Below are positions 20,341 to 31,618 of a stretch of DNA of 64,000 nucleotides, piece by piece. Positions within the stretch are counted from its first letter, which is position 1; the number at the start of each line of letters is the position of its first letter. Below the pieces are notes generated by a model that saw only the letters and a program-made list of their open reading frames with translations, was not told where the DNA came from and ran no database searches. This DNA is from Metaphire vulgaris (lineage: Eukaryota > Annelida > Clitellata > Crassiclitellata > Megascolecidae): the NCBI GenBank assembly GCA_018105865.1, contig CM030869.1:5358525-5422524 (forward strand), given 5' to 3'. The translations under genes and the position numbers were made by a program.

Positions 20341-21978
20341 TAGATTAGATAGATTAGATAGAACATTACGAAGCGCATTAAAACACTAATGCGCCGCTGC
20401 TGATTGTTCAAAAAGAAACGTCTTCAGTCTCGATAGAAAAATGTCCCGTGTAGTAATTCGATCTCGAAGTTCTGACGGAAGAGTGTTCCAGTAGGCTGGG
20501 CCAAGCTTCGAGAACATACGATCACCGAATTTTGAATTAGTCCGAGAGATGACGAGTAATCGCGTGTCACATGATCTTAATCCATGAGCCCTATCAGATG
20601 ATCGAACAAGCCTACATTCAGTTTACAGATATTCCGGTGCATCTCCACGAAGACATTTGTCCAACAAAGAGATAATATTATTTTAAACTTTACTCTGAAG
20701 ATCAACGGAAGCCAGTGTAGTTCACGAAGAACTGGCGAAATGTGCTGGTTCATTCGCGTCTCAGTTATCAACCGAGCAGCTGCGTTCTGCAATGATTGTA
20801 GTCTCTTGAACTGTGTGACGTTAATTTCAGCCAGTAGACTATTACAGTAGTCTAACCGTGTGCAGACCAACGCATGAACCAGCGTCAATGCCACCTCACG
20901 CGTCACCGAGGTTATTATCGATCTTAATTTACGCAATTCAAGAAAACCTCTTGATACCACCCTACTTATGTGATCAGCCATTGACAGATCTTCATCAAGG
21001 AACACGCCTAGATTCCGAACGACCTTTGAGCGCAGAATTTGATCCGTCAAACATTACTTTTTTGATCTGCCGCTTCTGCCCCAGGCATATCAGTTCTGAC
21101 TTTGATGGATTCAATTTAAGTCTATTCGCGCTTAGCCATTCCTGAATTTGTCCAATAGACAATAATTCGGCTGCTTGCATAGCGTCATCAGGGTAGTAAG
21201 AATGATACAATTGAATATCGTCAGCATAATAGTGTGTGTTAAGCTGATGATTAGTCTCAATGCTTCCAAGTTCACTGATAAATATAGCGAGAAGCAGAGG
21301 GCCCAGAATGGACCCCTGTGGAACTCCTCAGAGCATCTTTCTAGTACTGGACACGGATCCATGATAGCAGACACGCATTGTTCGGTCGGTTAAATACGAT
21401 CTGATCCATAGCAGGGCCGCACCATCCACACCCATCCTCAGTCGCAGCCTTTGCAGAAGAATTTCATGATCAACCAATTCAAAAGCGGATGTAAGATCGA
21501 GTAGGATCAGCGTGGTCACTTTGCCTTTATCAGCAGCCTTAAACACATCGGAGAGAATGTGTAGAAGTGCCGTTTCAGTTGAATAATTTTGTCGATAGGC
21601 TGACTGAGTTTTAGGAAGCAGATGATACTTATTCAAGTGAGCCAACATCTGTCCTGCAATAACACGCTCAATCGTCTTACATATAAAAGTAAGATTAGAA
21701 ATCGGACGATAACTAGCATAGTCACCTGAGTCTAAATTTTGCTTTTTCAGTCTAGGAATAATAAGAGACTCTTTTTCACTAGATGGTAATAACGCCTGTT
21801 GAAACGATGCATTGATCATAGCGGTTATATATCCAAGAAGGACATCGATAAACTCCTTGAGAAGAAAAGTATGTATAGGATCACCTTCATTGGTTTTCGG
21901 TGGAGACGATAAAATGATCGACCTAATTTCCTCTTCAGTAATCGGTTTGAAGGAATAGAGTAAATCACCAGAGAAGGA
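20341..21978 (-). mobile_element. CR1-like LINE family D inserted into LINE B
   Basis: Minus strand from 21978: RT fingers and palm (21819-21328: YRPISNLTFICKTIERV, TQSAYRQNYSTET, LLDLTSAFELVDHEIL), a frame break, then the GVPQG-like block near 21330, intact YYADDIQLY near 21225, WLSANRLKLNPSKSEL (21210-20995), and a C-terminal block (21050-20577: RLDYCNSLL, LQSLQNAAARLI, LRELHWLPL). It ends in CTATCTAATCTA repeats at 20341-20361, the tail. Flanks CTACTA/GGACTAA suggest a short target duplication. 5'-truncated. Confidence 0.92.
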
Positions 21979-22620
21979 CTAAATTCTCTTCCTAAATTCT
22001 CCCATATTTCACCCGTACTAAAATCATTGCACTGGCTTAAAATAACTGAACGTATCCAATATAAGATAATAACACTCACATATAGCTCACTTCAGTCATC
22101 AAAATCCAGAGGCGGATTTACCACGGTACCAGGTGGTGCATCAGTACCGGGCCTCCCTTCAAAATGCAAATTTAGGGGCCTCCCTTTTCTAATAATAATT
22201 TTTTAAAGACTTTTAATTATAAGTTTCTTTAAAGTAATTTATTTTCGGAGATATACACGAATGTTGTATCGTTAGACGTTAGTAGTGTTTGGACATGGAT
22301 TAGTAATAATTTAGTATTGAAATGCAATTTAATGCAAGCTCCATGAGTCTATGTTAAGAAAGCCTATATCTCATATACCCCGGTTTAGCTGACCTCAATT
22401 AATGGTATGGCTCATAATGGCTGGACTCTGACCGAGTGACCGGCGGTTGCACCGGGCCACCGGCGGTCGTAGACGCCCGGCCTCTTGCATCGTTATGCAG
22501 ATTAGGGGTACTGCATGACTCAACCTGAGTGCCTGTACAGTGTGCCTCGACGGTCAATTCTTACCACGGTACCAACGGTCAAGAAGCGCGGGAAATGGGA
22601 GGAGTATGTGTATTTGTATG

Positions 22621-22899
22621 CAGTGGCGTAGCTAGGCAAAGTGCCGACTGGGGCGAAAATTAAAAGTGCCGCCTTTTGGCGGCGGAAAATTTTCAACATT
22701 TCCTGGAAAACACCTTACCAATCAAGTCTTTTAAAAAAGGCTGACAAGCAAAAATAACAACGTTATCGAGTCTCTAAAAAAATCTGACAAGCAAAAAACC
22801 CTAATAATTATAAAAAAATAGGAAATCTCGAAAATGCCGCCCCTAGGGCAAGTGCCGCCTGGGGCGCTTCGCCTTCTCTGCCCTCTCGCTACGCCACTG
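22621..22899. mobile_element. 279-bp hAT MITE, CAGTGGCGTAGC ends, perfect 8-bp duplication
   Basis: Starts CAGTGGCGTAGC and ends GCTACGCCACTG. The target 8-mer TTTGTATG is at 22613-22620 and 22900-22907. The interior carries two copies of a CTGACAAGCAAAAA motif (22741 and 22784). Related ends occur at 41786 and 55806. Confidence 0.95.
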
Positions 22900-23189
22900 T
22901 TTGTATGCCTCCGTACCTTTGGAATGGCAATGCATTATGCATAGTTGCATACAGACTAACGCCATCACTCATTTGTCTTACACCGTGACGGTGACCTTTT
23001 TGGCAAACGATCACAAATCTTAGTTAAACTTAGTGCTTTTTTCTAGAAAAAGGTACCTGAACTCATCTTCATGTATGGTTAAATTCATAAGATATAAGTT
23101 AAAATAACACTTAAATAAATTAATTTAATTTATACGTCATAACACGTGGATTAACCTATAGCGCATTGATATCTAACAGATATCTAACA

Positions 23190-23307
23190 GTCATCCTTAG
23201 CCATACTGAACATTGAAAATGAACTCGTGAAGACAATCGACTTTGTTGGCTGTCATCCTTAGCCATACTGAACATTGAAAATGAACTCGTGAAGACAATC
23301 GACTTTG
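23190..23307. repeat. Tandem duplication of 56 bp
   Basis: 23190-23245 and 23252-23307 are identical copies starting GTCATCCTTAGCCATACTG, with a 6-bp spacer. They duplicate part of the transposase C-terminal coding sequence. Confidence 0.95.
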
Positions 23308-23369
23308 CACAGCTAGTGGAGGCCTTTGCTACAACAAAAGGTCGTCGGCGACATGTTGAGACAATTTAG
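23262..23369 (+). pseudogene. hAT transposase C-terminal (dimerisation region) relic
   Basis: Reads AILNIENELVKTIDFAQLVE then AFATTKGRRRH to a stop. The L-x-I-E-N-E-x(n)-DF...FA..K.R pattern matches the extreme C terminus of zinc-finger-MYM/TTF-type hAT transposases, which dimerise through this region. It lies near the right terminus of the element, as expected. The rest of the transposase is absent. Confidence 0.65.
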
Positions 23370-23720
23370 ACTAATTACCAATTACGGTGAGTTACCAGTA
23401 CGCTACTAATATTATTATAAACAGACGACAGGTCAACCGTGCCCCAGTTCTTGTACATTGACTGCACGACTGCAAATTCAATGCAAGTTTATTTGAGTTG
23501 AAGTTAATGGCATTTAATTGCTTCATTTTTCAATGACGTTTGTTTTATTTTTACTTCTTTAAGTGACCACGATGGCGCCGGAGGACCTCCATGGAAATAT
23601 TTGCACTGGGCCTCCAAAATGTAAATCCGCCTCTGCTCCAGCACGTAACTCACTCTACCATCTTCCACCCCCACTCAGTTATTATTGGCGCTACATTTCT
23701 AGAGCACAAATAATCGCAAA

Positions 23721-24114
23721 CAGGGTTATTTATAGGAGTGTGAATTTGTGGGGTGTGTCGGGAAAATCGAGGGTGGGAGGGTGGTGGTGGTGGTTATTTT
23801 CTAGAATTCTAGGATTGTCAATCGAGGGTGGTGTCGTGAAAATCGGAGGGTGTCGGAGTTTGGAAGTCTCTACTGAAAAAGCCTGGCGAGCAAAAAACGT
23901 TACCAGGCGTCAAAATAGTCTGACAAGCAGAAAAAGGTCATCCGAGTATAAAAGTTGGAGGATGTCCTTCTCCATTGGGGGGGGGGGTGTTCAGGGCTAA
24001 TTAATATGCATGTTGTATGCGTACCATTGTCACATTACCAATTTTGGGGGGGTGTCGATCTCAAATTGGGGGGGGGTGTTGGCGAGGTGTTAGAGGGGTG
24101 TAAAAATATCCCTG
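23721..24114 (+). mobile_element. MITE family K copy 1, perfect 8-bp target duplication
   Basis: Begins CAGGGTTATTTATAGG and ends CCTATTTTTA-like in inverse (AAATATCCCTG). The 8-mer ATCGCAAA is repeated at 23713-23720 and 24115-24122. G-rich throughout; two copies of the GACAAGCAGAAAA-type motif (23885, 23920). No coding capacity; open frames across it are chance. Confidence 0.93.
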
Positions 24115-24122
24115 ATCGCAAA

Positions 24123-24441
24123 GCAGCAAATATAATTGTTAGAAACAATTAAAGTCTGAATTGATAATTAGGAACCTTTGAAGTTTAGTATATAGAGAGA
24201 ATAGGGAAGGTCATGTGACAGTTACACGCTTTGTTATTGGCTGAAGCTGCTAATCTGTTTGTTATGTCGGTTCGTATTTGTTGATCATCCCCTTCATCGG
24301 GCTCTCCTTTCCTCACGCTAAATGAAGGCGAGAGCCCGCCGTGTAAATCGGTTCGGAAAGAACCTCTGCAGCGCACGATGCATATACTCTTAAGACCGGA
24401 TAGGTTTCTGGAGCCTTGTAACGTCGTTGTAGTCTCTTATT
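24123..24441. other. No recognised gene
   Basis: A 63-codon minus frame (24376-24185) has no recognised motif. Confidence 0.3.
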
Positions 24442-24575
24442 GCGGATAGCGGTATCTCCAACATAGCTGTCGTCGACCGGAGAGGTTGCTTAGCTTGACT
24501 GGTGCTTCGCCGCGGATAGCGGTCCTCCAGCATAGCTTGATGACCACCGGAGAGGTTGCTTCAGCTTGACTGGTG
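24442..24575. repeat. Two tandem 63-64-bp units
   Basis: GCGGATAGCGG...CCGGAGAGGTTGCTT...AGCTTGACTGGTG occurs at 24442-24504 and 24512-24575 with several differences. Confidence 0.85.
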
Positions 24576-24769
24576 ATGTGCAATGGTTAATTGCCACAGA
24601 ATTTATTCTGCGTTATATAGATTTGCATATTGAAATGTTATTAGCATCATTTTATGACTGTTTCTATTTGCATTGCTAGCTGTCTGAATTAAATACGTTC
24701 TTGTCAGTACTGTTATTTGCATTTAAGCATTTAGTAAGTGAAGACAGATACCTGTTTGGAAAAAGAAAT

Positions 24770-24964
24770 GATACAAGGCACAACTGATGGAAACATAAAA
24801 AAGGCAAACCCAAAACCGGTTGGACTGATAACATCATGCAATGGACTGGAAACACTATGGAAATGGCGATCCGAATGACAGACAACAGAAAACAGTGGAC
24901 CAATCTCATTCATGATGCGATCTGCCCTCTTAGCGAGGATGGCTCAAGACAAGACAAGAAATGA
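24770..24964 (+). pseudogene. RTE-like LINE C-terminal end
   Basis: Reads GWTDNIMQWTGNTMEMAIRM, DNRKQWTNLIHDA and a stop at 24962. W-x-DNI-x-WTG followed by DR.QW is the C terminus of RTE-like LINE proteins. Strongly truncated at 5'. Confidence 0.7.
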
Positions 24965-25009
24965 ATTCGAATTTTGATTCTAGTTCACGAGCGATATGAA
25001 TAAGGACTA

Positions 25010-25184
25010 ATTATAATTAAATACGTTATTGTATTATCTCTCAGACACATTGATGATGTTGCAAGAGGTGCTTCAGAGTTCGCATGGATGTGACTGTGTG
25101 TTGGTTCAGAACATAGTCTATCCACTCCTCTTGTCTTGTACGCATAGCGTTTATTAGACTTCTCTTCTATCCTCTTCAATCCGC
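25010..25184 (-). repeat. Insertion copying a neighbouring LINE segment, 16-bp direct repeats
   Basis: 25036-25177 is almost identical to 25579-25721 (three substitutions and a 2-bp indel). The segment is bounded by ATATGAATAAGGACTA at 24994-25009 and 25185-25200. It is the middle of a LINE, not its 3' end. Confidence 0.85.
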
Positions 25185-25419
25185 ATATGAATAAGGACTA
25201 AAAATACTTACTCTGCGAAATTTGATTAGTTATAATATGAATGACAATTAGTTAGTGACCATTAGTGACAGCTAAGAAATTATCTTTGTTGTTTTATTGA
25301 TGATATATTACGAGGATATTTAATTTAAATTGTTGTTATTGCATAATTGTTCGATACTTTTTGGAAGTTGATGTTATACAAAGAAACGGTAAAAATCCTA
25401 TTAGTTGTCTTCTCACAGG

Positions 25420-27125
25420 CAGCCCATGCCAGACCGGATAGGAACCTATGTTGCCTAGTTCTAAATTAACTCTCTCGGGGTTTTTTGAATTACGCTGCAA
25501 ATTCATCTTTCCTTCTAGCACTTCTCTTAGTAGGCTCTTTTGACTTTTGACTGAAAAATTGACTTTCGATTCGCAAGGATCTCTCAGACACATTGATGAT
25601 GTTGCAAGAGGTGCTTCAGAGTTCGCATGGATGAGTGACTGTGTGTTGGTCCAGAACATAGTCTATCCACTCCTCTTGTCTTGTACGCATAGCGTTTATT
25701 GGACTTCTCTTCTATCCTCTTCCAGATTTCTTCGTTTGTTATTTTCCCGTCCAGCCGATTCTTTCCATTCTTCGCCAGATCCACATTTCGAATGCTTATA
25801 GTTTCTTTGTCTTTCTTTCTGAGCGTTCAAGTTTTTGATCCATTTTGATCCTGATCAGGTCTCTGGCCTGATCAGTGTTTTTACCAATCATTTTCACATT
25901 TCGGTTAAAAATCCTTCTCACTAGTTATCTTCTGTTCGTAAAGGCTTCTTTCCACCTGGCAATTCTCCTTATTTCTTTATTACATTTGGCGTCTTTATGA
26001 CACTTGGCAGGCCTCCAATATAGCAGAATTCTTTCTGTTCTTTTTCTGTTCTTTATGTTCTTTTTCTGTTCTTGTTCTTTTTTTCTTGTTAGAATTCTGT
26101 TCTTTTTACGCTCCATCAATGATTATTTTAATTTATCTACCGTGTCTGCTGATTTTCGTTGCCTTCGTCTTCTTTGACCATCGACTGGTGCAGATGTACT
26201 ACTACAATGGCGCCAAAGAAGTCTACTAAGTCTACTACTTTAAATTGATTTTAATTTCGTAATCCTTTGATGCTGCGCTAAGAGTATCTATCAACCTCTG
26301 CAATCCGTGATTGGTATTTGCCATAATTTTCTGGTCATCAGCAAATCTTATGTCCCTTATCCTCTTTCCACCTACCACTACTCTATCTTCTGTTCTCAAA
26401 GGCCTCTCTTATGAGTTCTTCTGTGTAGATATTGAACAGCAACGGTGAGAGAGGGCATCCTTATCTCACCCCTTTCCCAAAAGTCCTTGGTTCAGAGTCT
26501 TCCATTCACACGGAATGTTTGATTCATGTAGAGGTTTCCGATGAGTTTTCTGTCTCTGTCGTCTATTCACATTCTTCTTAGTGCCATAATCAGTTTTGTC
26601 CAATTCACTCGTTCAAATGCTTTTCATAATGCACAAACCAGGTGTAGATTTCAAGGCCTCTTTCTGTGCTTCTTTTTCCCAGCGCCCCATAAATTTCTAT
26701 TGCATCTCTGGCACCTTTGCCTTTCCTGAATCCGTACTGTACTTCACTGGTCCCCACTGCTTCTGCCTTTGCTTCTACTAGTTTTGTGAGGATCTTCAAA
26801 ACTATCCTCGAAGCATGGCAAAGCAGGCTTATTGTTCTAAAGTCCACACAGTCATTTGCATTCTGTTTCTTTTTGTATTGGCACTATTACTGTTTGGAGG
26901 GAGCCTTCTGAAGCCTTCTGGCAATTCCCCGGTCCGATATATTTATTGACACAGCTACACTAATTCCTCTTCACCTAGATTCTCGAGCATTTCTGCAGGT
27001 ATTATGTCAATTCCTTCAGCTTTGTTGTTTTTTAGGTCACTGATAACTGCAATTAATTATTTATTCTTCCTAAACTTTGGTCCAATACCCTCCATTGCTA
27101 TCTCTGTTTCATCCCCATCCAGTGT
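25420..27125 (-). mobile_element. RTE-like LINE family A-related, minus strand
   Basis: From high to low coordinates: RT fingers (26847-26605: DFRTISLLCHASRIVLKIL, VQYGFRKGKGARDAIEI), a region near 26470-26410 encoding an FNIYTEELIR-like stretch, and a C-terminal part (25784-25420: WKRIEEKSNKRYAYKTR, then LLREVLEGKM). The same order occurs in family A. Frames are broken many times and no YADD is readable. Confidence 0.82.
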
Positions 27126-27129
27126 CTGT

Positions 27130-27440
27130 GGTTTCTCACGTGGTCTAGGACTGACAGCATTGAGACCACGCCCACCGTCCAATAAGCAACATTATAGTGA
27201 ATCTCTATAGCTAATGTTACCACTGCTTGCTATTGCTTATCAGTCCTGGTTTAGCCGTTGTCAAGGTGACACTCTAATATACATTCTAATATAATACATA
27301 TGCTTATCTTTACATGGTGTCAGTGCGTGAGTAAAACTAGCCAAAGTTAAGCATATCGATAGGCTACAATTTCGAACACTGATCGTATCGAACACTACTC
27401 GTATCGAACACTACTCGTATCGAACACTGATCGTATCGTA
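27130..27440 (+). other. Leader region before gypsy gag, possible PBS
   Basis: TGGTGTCAGTGCGTGAG at 27315-27331 resembles the TGG-initial primer-binding site of gypsy elements. Upstream LTR borders are not established. TCGTATCGAACACT repeats occur at 27380-27430. Confidence 0.4.
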
Positions 27441-27826
27441 ATGGCTACGCCATCTCAGATTCCGCTTCCTGCCAAGCTGAACTTGCAAGCGTCGAACCTC
27501 GCAAGTGAATTTAAACGTTTTCACGGCCAATGGAATAACTATTGTAAAGCTGCTAAAATCGACCAGGAAGCACCGGACTGTCAGGCTGCTATTCTCCTCG
27601 CCTGTGTAGGCACGGACGCCTACATACGCTGTACGAAACTGTCTCTCACGGATGCTGAGAGAACGAGCACTACGTCACTTCTCGATGCCTTCAAGCGCCA
27701 TTGCGTCGGTGACGTCAGTGAAGTCTACGAGCGCTACGTCTTTCATTGCAGAAAGCAGACGCCAGGTGAGTCGATCGACTGCTACATCGCCGACTTACGG
27801 AGATTGGTTCGCTCGTGCAGCTTTTA
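27441..27826 (+). pseudogene. Ty3/gypsy gag, N-terminal 128 codons
   Basis: ATG-initiated open frame: matrix/capsid-like with FHGQWNNYCKAAKID, CQAAILLACVGTDAY, DVSEVYERYVFHCRKQ, ESIDCYIADLRRLVR. It matches the relic at 8985-9455 residue by residue in its second half. The frame ends abruptly at SCSF where the sequence leaves the element, so gag is cut about one third in, and no pol follows. Confidence 0.82.
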
Positions 27827-28329
27827 AACCAAAGGTTAATCGCCCTTTTTATAGTCAATGGAGTTGTTGATACTGAACGTCTTTAACAATTTTATCCATA
27901 TTTTGTGGCAGTTCACTTGTTGCAACTTTCAAAACCGAGCACTCAACCCGAACCTTAGAACATTTTTTCCAATTTCATTACAGAAAATGTTTGTTCACAC
28001 AAGTAAGTGTTTCCAAATGTGGGAAATCTGCAACCTAATTTCTTAGGCTTTAGTTATTAAACTTCTGGGTGCAGAGACTTCTGTAAATTGTCAGTATCTC
28101 AGTATCCTTAAGAACCGTTTTTAATAATGATTCGTCTGAACACTGAAGATCAAATGCCTCAAGCAGAAAATGTGTCCACATCACAAGAGAAAGAATCACG
28201 AATGAAACTGAAAAGATCCGTTTGCTCCTTAATTTTGAAAAATCGGCTGTGAAATTAATTAAATAACTTTAATTGATAGCGACTTAGACCCTTGGAACGA
28301 ATGGCTTCTTCTGTAGCGCTAATATGAAA
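27827..28329. other. No recognised gene
   Basis: AT-rich sequence, nothing supported. Confidence 0.3.
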
Positions 28330-28658
28330 GCAAGAAAGCCTTCGGGCCACTTTTCATTTAAATCCTGGAAAAGTGCGCAGGCCACAAAAAATCGCCGGCG
28401 GGCCACTAAAATTCCACTATCACTGCACATTTTGTGTATCACTGCACGTTAAAACAAGCCCTGGATTGTATTCATCAAAAATTCTATTAATTCCATTAGT
28501 CCTGTCGAATTAAATGTTATCCATAACCATTTTAAATATTGCCATTAACGGTTACAGTCAACGTACCACTTCTGCGCGCGTGAAAAAGCGCACGTGGCCC
28601 GCGGAGTCTTGGAACCGAAAAATGTGGCCCTTCGTACTTAAAAGGTTGTGCACCCCTG
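28330..28658. mobile_element. hAT-like MITE, right terminus GTGCACCCCTG
   Basis: Ends GGTTGTGCACCCCTG; its inverse CAGGGGTGCACAACC is a hAT-type end. GGGCCAC and GTGGCCCGCGG words in the interior are typical of such elements. The left terminus is not found and a LINE begins directly after 28658. Confidence 0.5.
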
Positions 28659-30783
28659 AGATAGACTATATAACTATTAACCAAAGATACAGAAATCCAG
28701 TCACGCAATCAAAAAGCTACCCGGGGGCAGACTGCGATAGCGATCATGTACCAGTCATGACAAATATAAAAGTAAAACTGAAGTAGATGAAGAGAAGATT
28801 AGGACAAGAAAGGTATGACTGGAAAGAACTGGAGAGGAATAAACAAAGCGCAGAAGAATACAAACAGATTCAAAGAAATGGACCAGACAGAAGAGGTAAA
28901 TACATAATGGAAAATTTACAAAGAGGCGCTAATCAATACAACAGAAAGTATAGTTCCTAAGACTAAAACAGAAACGAAACAACAGTGGATGACACAAGAA
29001 ATCCTGGTAATAATGGAAGGAAGAAGGAAGGTGAAAACAATAGATAAAGAGAAATACCAACTGCTAAACAATAGAATAAAGAAAGAATGCAAAGAAGCAA
29101 AAGAAAGGTGGTTAAACAATCAATGTGAATGGTTGGAGAAAAACAAACAAAAAGAGAATCTACATGATAAAATAAGAGAGCTGGCAGGAAAGAAAACAGA
29201 GGATCGGGCATCAACTGCATAAAAAATAAAGAGGAAAAGATAGAGGAAGAAGAAATCGAGGAGAAGATGGGAAGAATACATAAACGAACTTGACAAGGAT
29301 GAAGAACGAGTACCAATACCTATAATAAAAAAATGAAACAGAAGGTCCCAAGATTATACAGGATGAAGGAAGAGCCGCGCTAAAAGACACGAAAAAAGAA
29401 AAGAAGGCGGCTGGAAAAGACAATATAGTAATCGAAATGATTCTAGAGGCAGGAGAACAATTAAAAAGAACTACAGAAATGTTAAATAAATATACGAAAC
29501 GGGTACAATACCTGATGAACTTGGAAAATCAATAATAATTCGAATGCCAAAGAAACAGAACGCAACAGATTGCGAAGCATTCTGAACCATCAGCCTAATA
29601 AGCCATTTTTAAAAGTTACTACTAAAAATCCTGCTAAAGAGGACGAAGAATAAAATCAAACACAAAGCATCAAAACAGCAATAATGTTTAAAGGGAAAAT
29701 GTGGATGTAGAAACGCAATATACATTCTAAGAAGAATCAGTGAGAGATGCATAGAGATGCAGAAGGATGAATATATCTGTTTCATAGATTGCGAAAAGCT
29801 TTTGATAGCGTCAGGCACAACGAGTTATTCGATTGTCTGAAAAAAGCGGGATTAGGTGGAAAAGACTTGAAAATCTTCTCGGAAATTTACGGGAAACAAA
29901 CAGCAACAGTAAGAATAAAATGAAAAGAGGGAAACTGGATAAAAATACGAAAAGGTTCAAGGCAAGAATGCGGTTAATCAGCTGAATTCTTCAATGCTTG
30001 TGGAGAGGAAATCATGGACAAAATATGGAAGGAATCATAATATAATTGGAGGTAAGAAGACTCAGAACATTAATAACCTGAGATTTGCGACGACGCAGCA
30101 TTAATGGCATACACTCAAAAGAAGCTGCTAATGAAAGTGGATGAAGTATGTAAATAAGGAGAAAGAAAGGTACTAAAAAGAAACACAAAGAAAACATATT
30201 GTATGTTGATCTCGAAACAAAAGGAAACACCCAGATATACATAAACGGCCATCTAATAGAACAAGTAAATGATTTAAAATATCTAGAAAGCTGGATATCC
30301 AGCAACGGAAAATGTTAAAAGGATATAACAACAAGGATAGCTATGGCAAAATCAGCATTTGCGGAACTAAAACACATCTTAACAAATAAGAGGTTATCAA
30401 TGGAAACAATGACAAGAGTCTTGGAAACCTACGTATGGTCGGTTTTGCTGTACGGCGCAGAAACGTGGTCAATCTCCAAACAGATGAAGAAGGAATTAGA
30501 GGCAGCGGAAATGTGGTTTTTAAGGAGAATGTTGAAGATGGACAGAAAAAAATCAAACCAAGAGATTTTGGATATGGCAAATTCAAGAAGGAAATTGTTA
30601 AAACCCATAAAGAAAAGGCAATTAAAATTCTTCGGACATACAATGAAGAAAAAAGGTCTGGAAAATCTAGTCACTACCGGTCAAGTGAAGGGAAAAAGAG
30701 CAAGAGGGAGACAAAGATTGACGTTCATCGAAAAGCTGCTATGTGACACGAAAGACAATATATCTGAAATAGAACTGCTATAA
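28659..30783 (+). mobile_element. RTE-like LINE, plus strand, decayed
   Basis: Endonuclease tail (28663-28786: IDYITINQRYRNPVTQ, DCDSDHVPVMT), linker (28989-29222), RT (about 29400-30140: CIEMQKDEYICFIDCEKLFD, SVRHNELFDCLKKAG, a DDAALMA box in place of YADD-x-A), and C-terminal part (30343-30783: VLLYGAETWSI, LRRMLKMDRK, KFFGHTMKKKG, RARGRQRLTF). Stops and frameshifts are spread throughout. The 3' UTR after the TAA at 30781 is not delimited. Confidence 0.88.
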
Positions 30784-31234
30784 GCGACATATGATAGGAT
30801 GGGCATATCTTAGGAAATGTCATCGACAAATTCGCTTCCAGCAATAGACAAATAAATTTTGCAATATGATTTTGTACAGCCAGACTAAAATGGCCTTTAT
30901 ACATTGTCAATTTTCAACATTATATTTTAGAAATCAAATCTACATATTTCTTCCAAACTGCCGGCATATAATTCCTTTGACAATTGGAGGGAACTTCCTA
31001 GAAATTCATGGCATCCCCCACCAAGAGTTCTTTGAGCCCCAGTGATGTTATTAGTTAGAGAATATTTTAGGCCTATAGATTAACAATAGTGCCCGATAGA
31101 TATTCCTTTAAACCATTGAATTAAATATTATACAGTACATGAATTAAGGTTATAATTATGATAGCCATTATTTAGACACCATTATTTAGAGTATTATGGA
31201 TGTCACTCTAGTTTACTACTGTATATGTCTCAAT
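30784..31234. other. No recognised gene
   Basis: Probable LINE 3' flank and unique AT-rich sequence. Confidence 0.3.
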
Positions 31235-31564
31235 CAGGGATATTTTTACACCCTCTAACACCCCAACATCCCCCAATTTGAGGTCTACATCCCAAAATTT
31301 GGTCATGTGACAATGGTATGCATACAAAATGCATACTAATTAGCCCTGAACACCCCCTCTCAAATAGAGAAGTACACCGCCAACTTTTATTTTCGGATGA
31401 CCTTTGTCTTTGATGTAAGCCTTTTTCGGTTGAAACTTACAAATTCCGACACCCCAGATTTTCCCGATACCCCCAGATTCACAATCCTACAATCCTAGAA
31501 GTAACCACCACCATCCAGATTTTCTCGACACACCCCCAAATTCACAATTCTAGAAATAACCCTG
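31235..31564 (-). mobile_element. MITE family K copy 2, 7 of 8 target duplication
   Basis: Inverse of copy 1: starts CAGGGATATTTTTACACCC, ends AAATAACCCTG. Flanks GTCTCAAT (31227-31234) and GTCTCAGT (31565-31572). Shorter than copy 1 by about 64 bp, internally diverged. Confidence 0.9.
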
Positions 31565-31618
31565 GTCTCAGTGTTGCATAAATGCTTGTTTGGCTTTGCC
31601 AGGCGCGACAAAATCTAT

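Larger units (their letters stand above)
19425..22106 (+). mobile_element. LINE family B copy 2, split by LINE D
   Basis: 19425-20340 repeats the palm and following region of LINE B copy 1 (AACTCGCTATATAATGCTC to GCACTAGCTCGCGCTG); 21980-22106 resumes it (CTAAATTCTCCCATATTTCA onward). Between them LINE D is inserted in inverse orientation. GTACCTCAAGGATCTGTTCT and TATGCCGATGACACTCAG are kept, but frameshifts abound. Confidence 0.92.
22107..23635. mobile_element. Internally deleted hAT transposon with zf-MYM/hAT-type relic
   Basis: CAGAGGCGGATTTAC (22107-22121) is the exact inverse of GTAAATCCGCCTCTG (23621-23635), a 15-bp hAT-type terminus. The flanking 8-mers do not match (TCAAAATC / CTCCAGCA), so one border may have been rearranged. 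It holds the MITE at 22621-22899 and the transposase C-terminal relic at 23262-23369. Confidence 0.8.

Noticed and set aside
20858..21145. Plus-strand 95-codon frame
   Set aside because: Antisense to LINE D coding sequence.
23563..24152. Plus-strand frames of 145 and 65 codons
   Set aside because: They cross hAT and family K MITE borders; Gly/Trp richness comes from G runs.
28916..29423. Minus-strand hydrophobic frames
   Set aside because: Antisense to the A-rich, Lys-rich LINE coding strand, which gives Phe/Leu/Ser-rich shadows.
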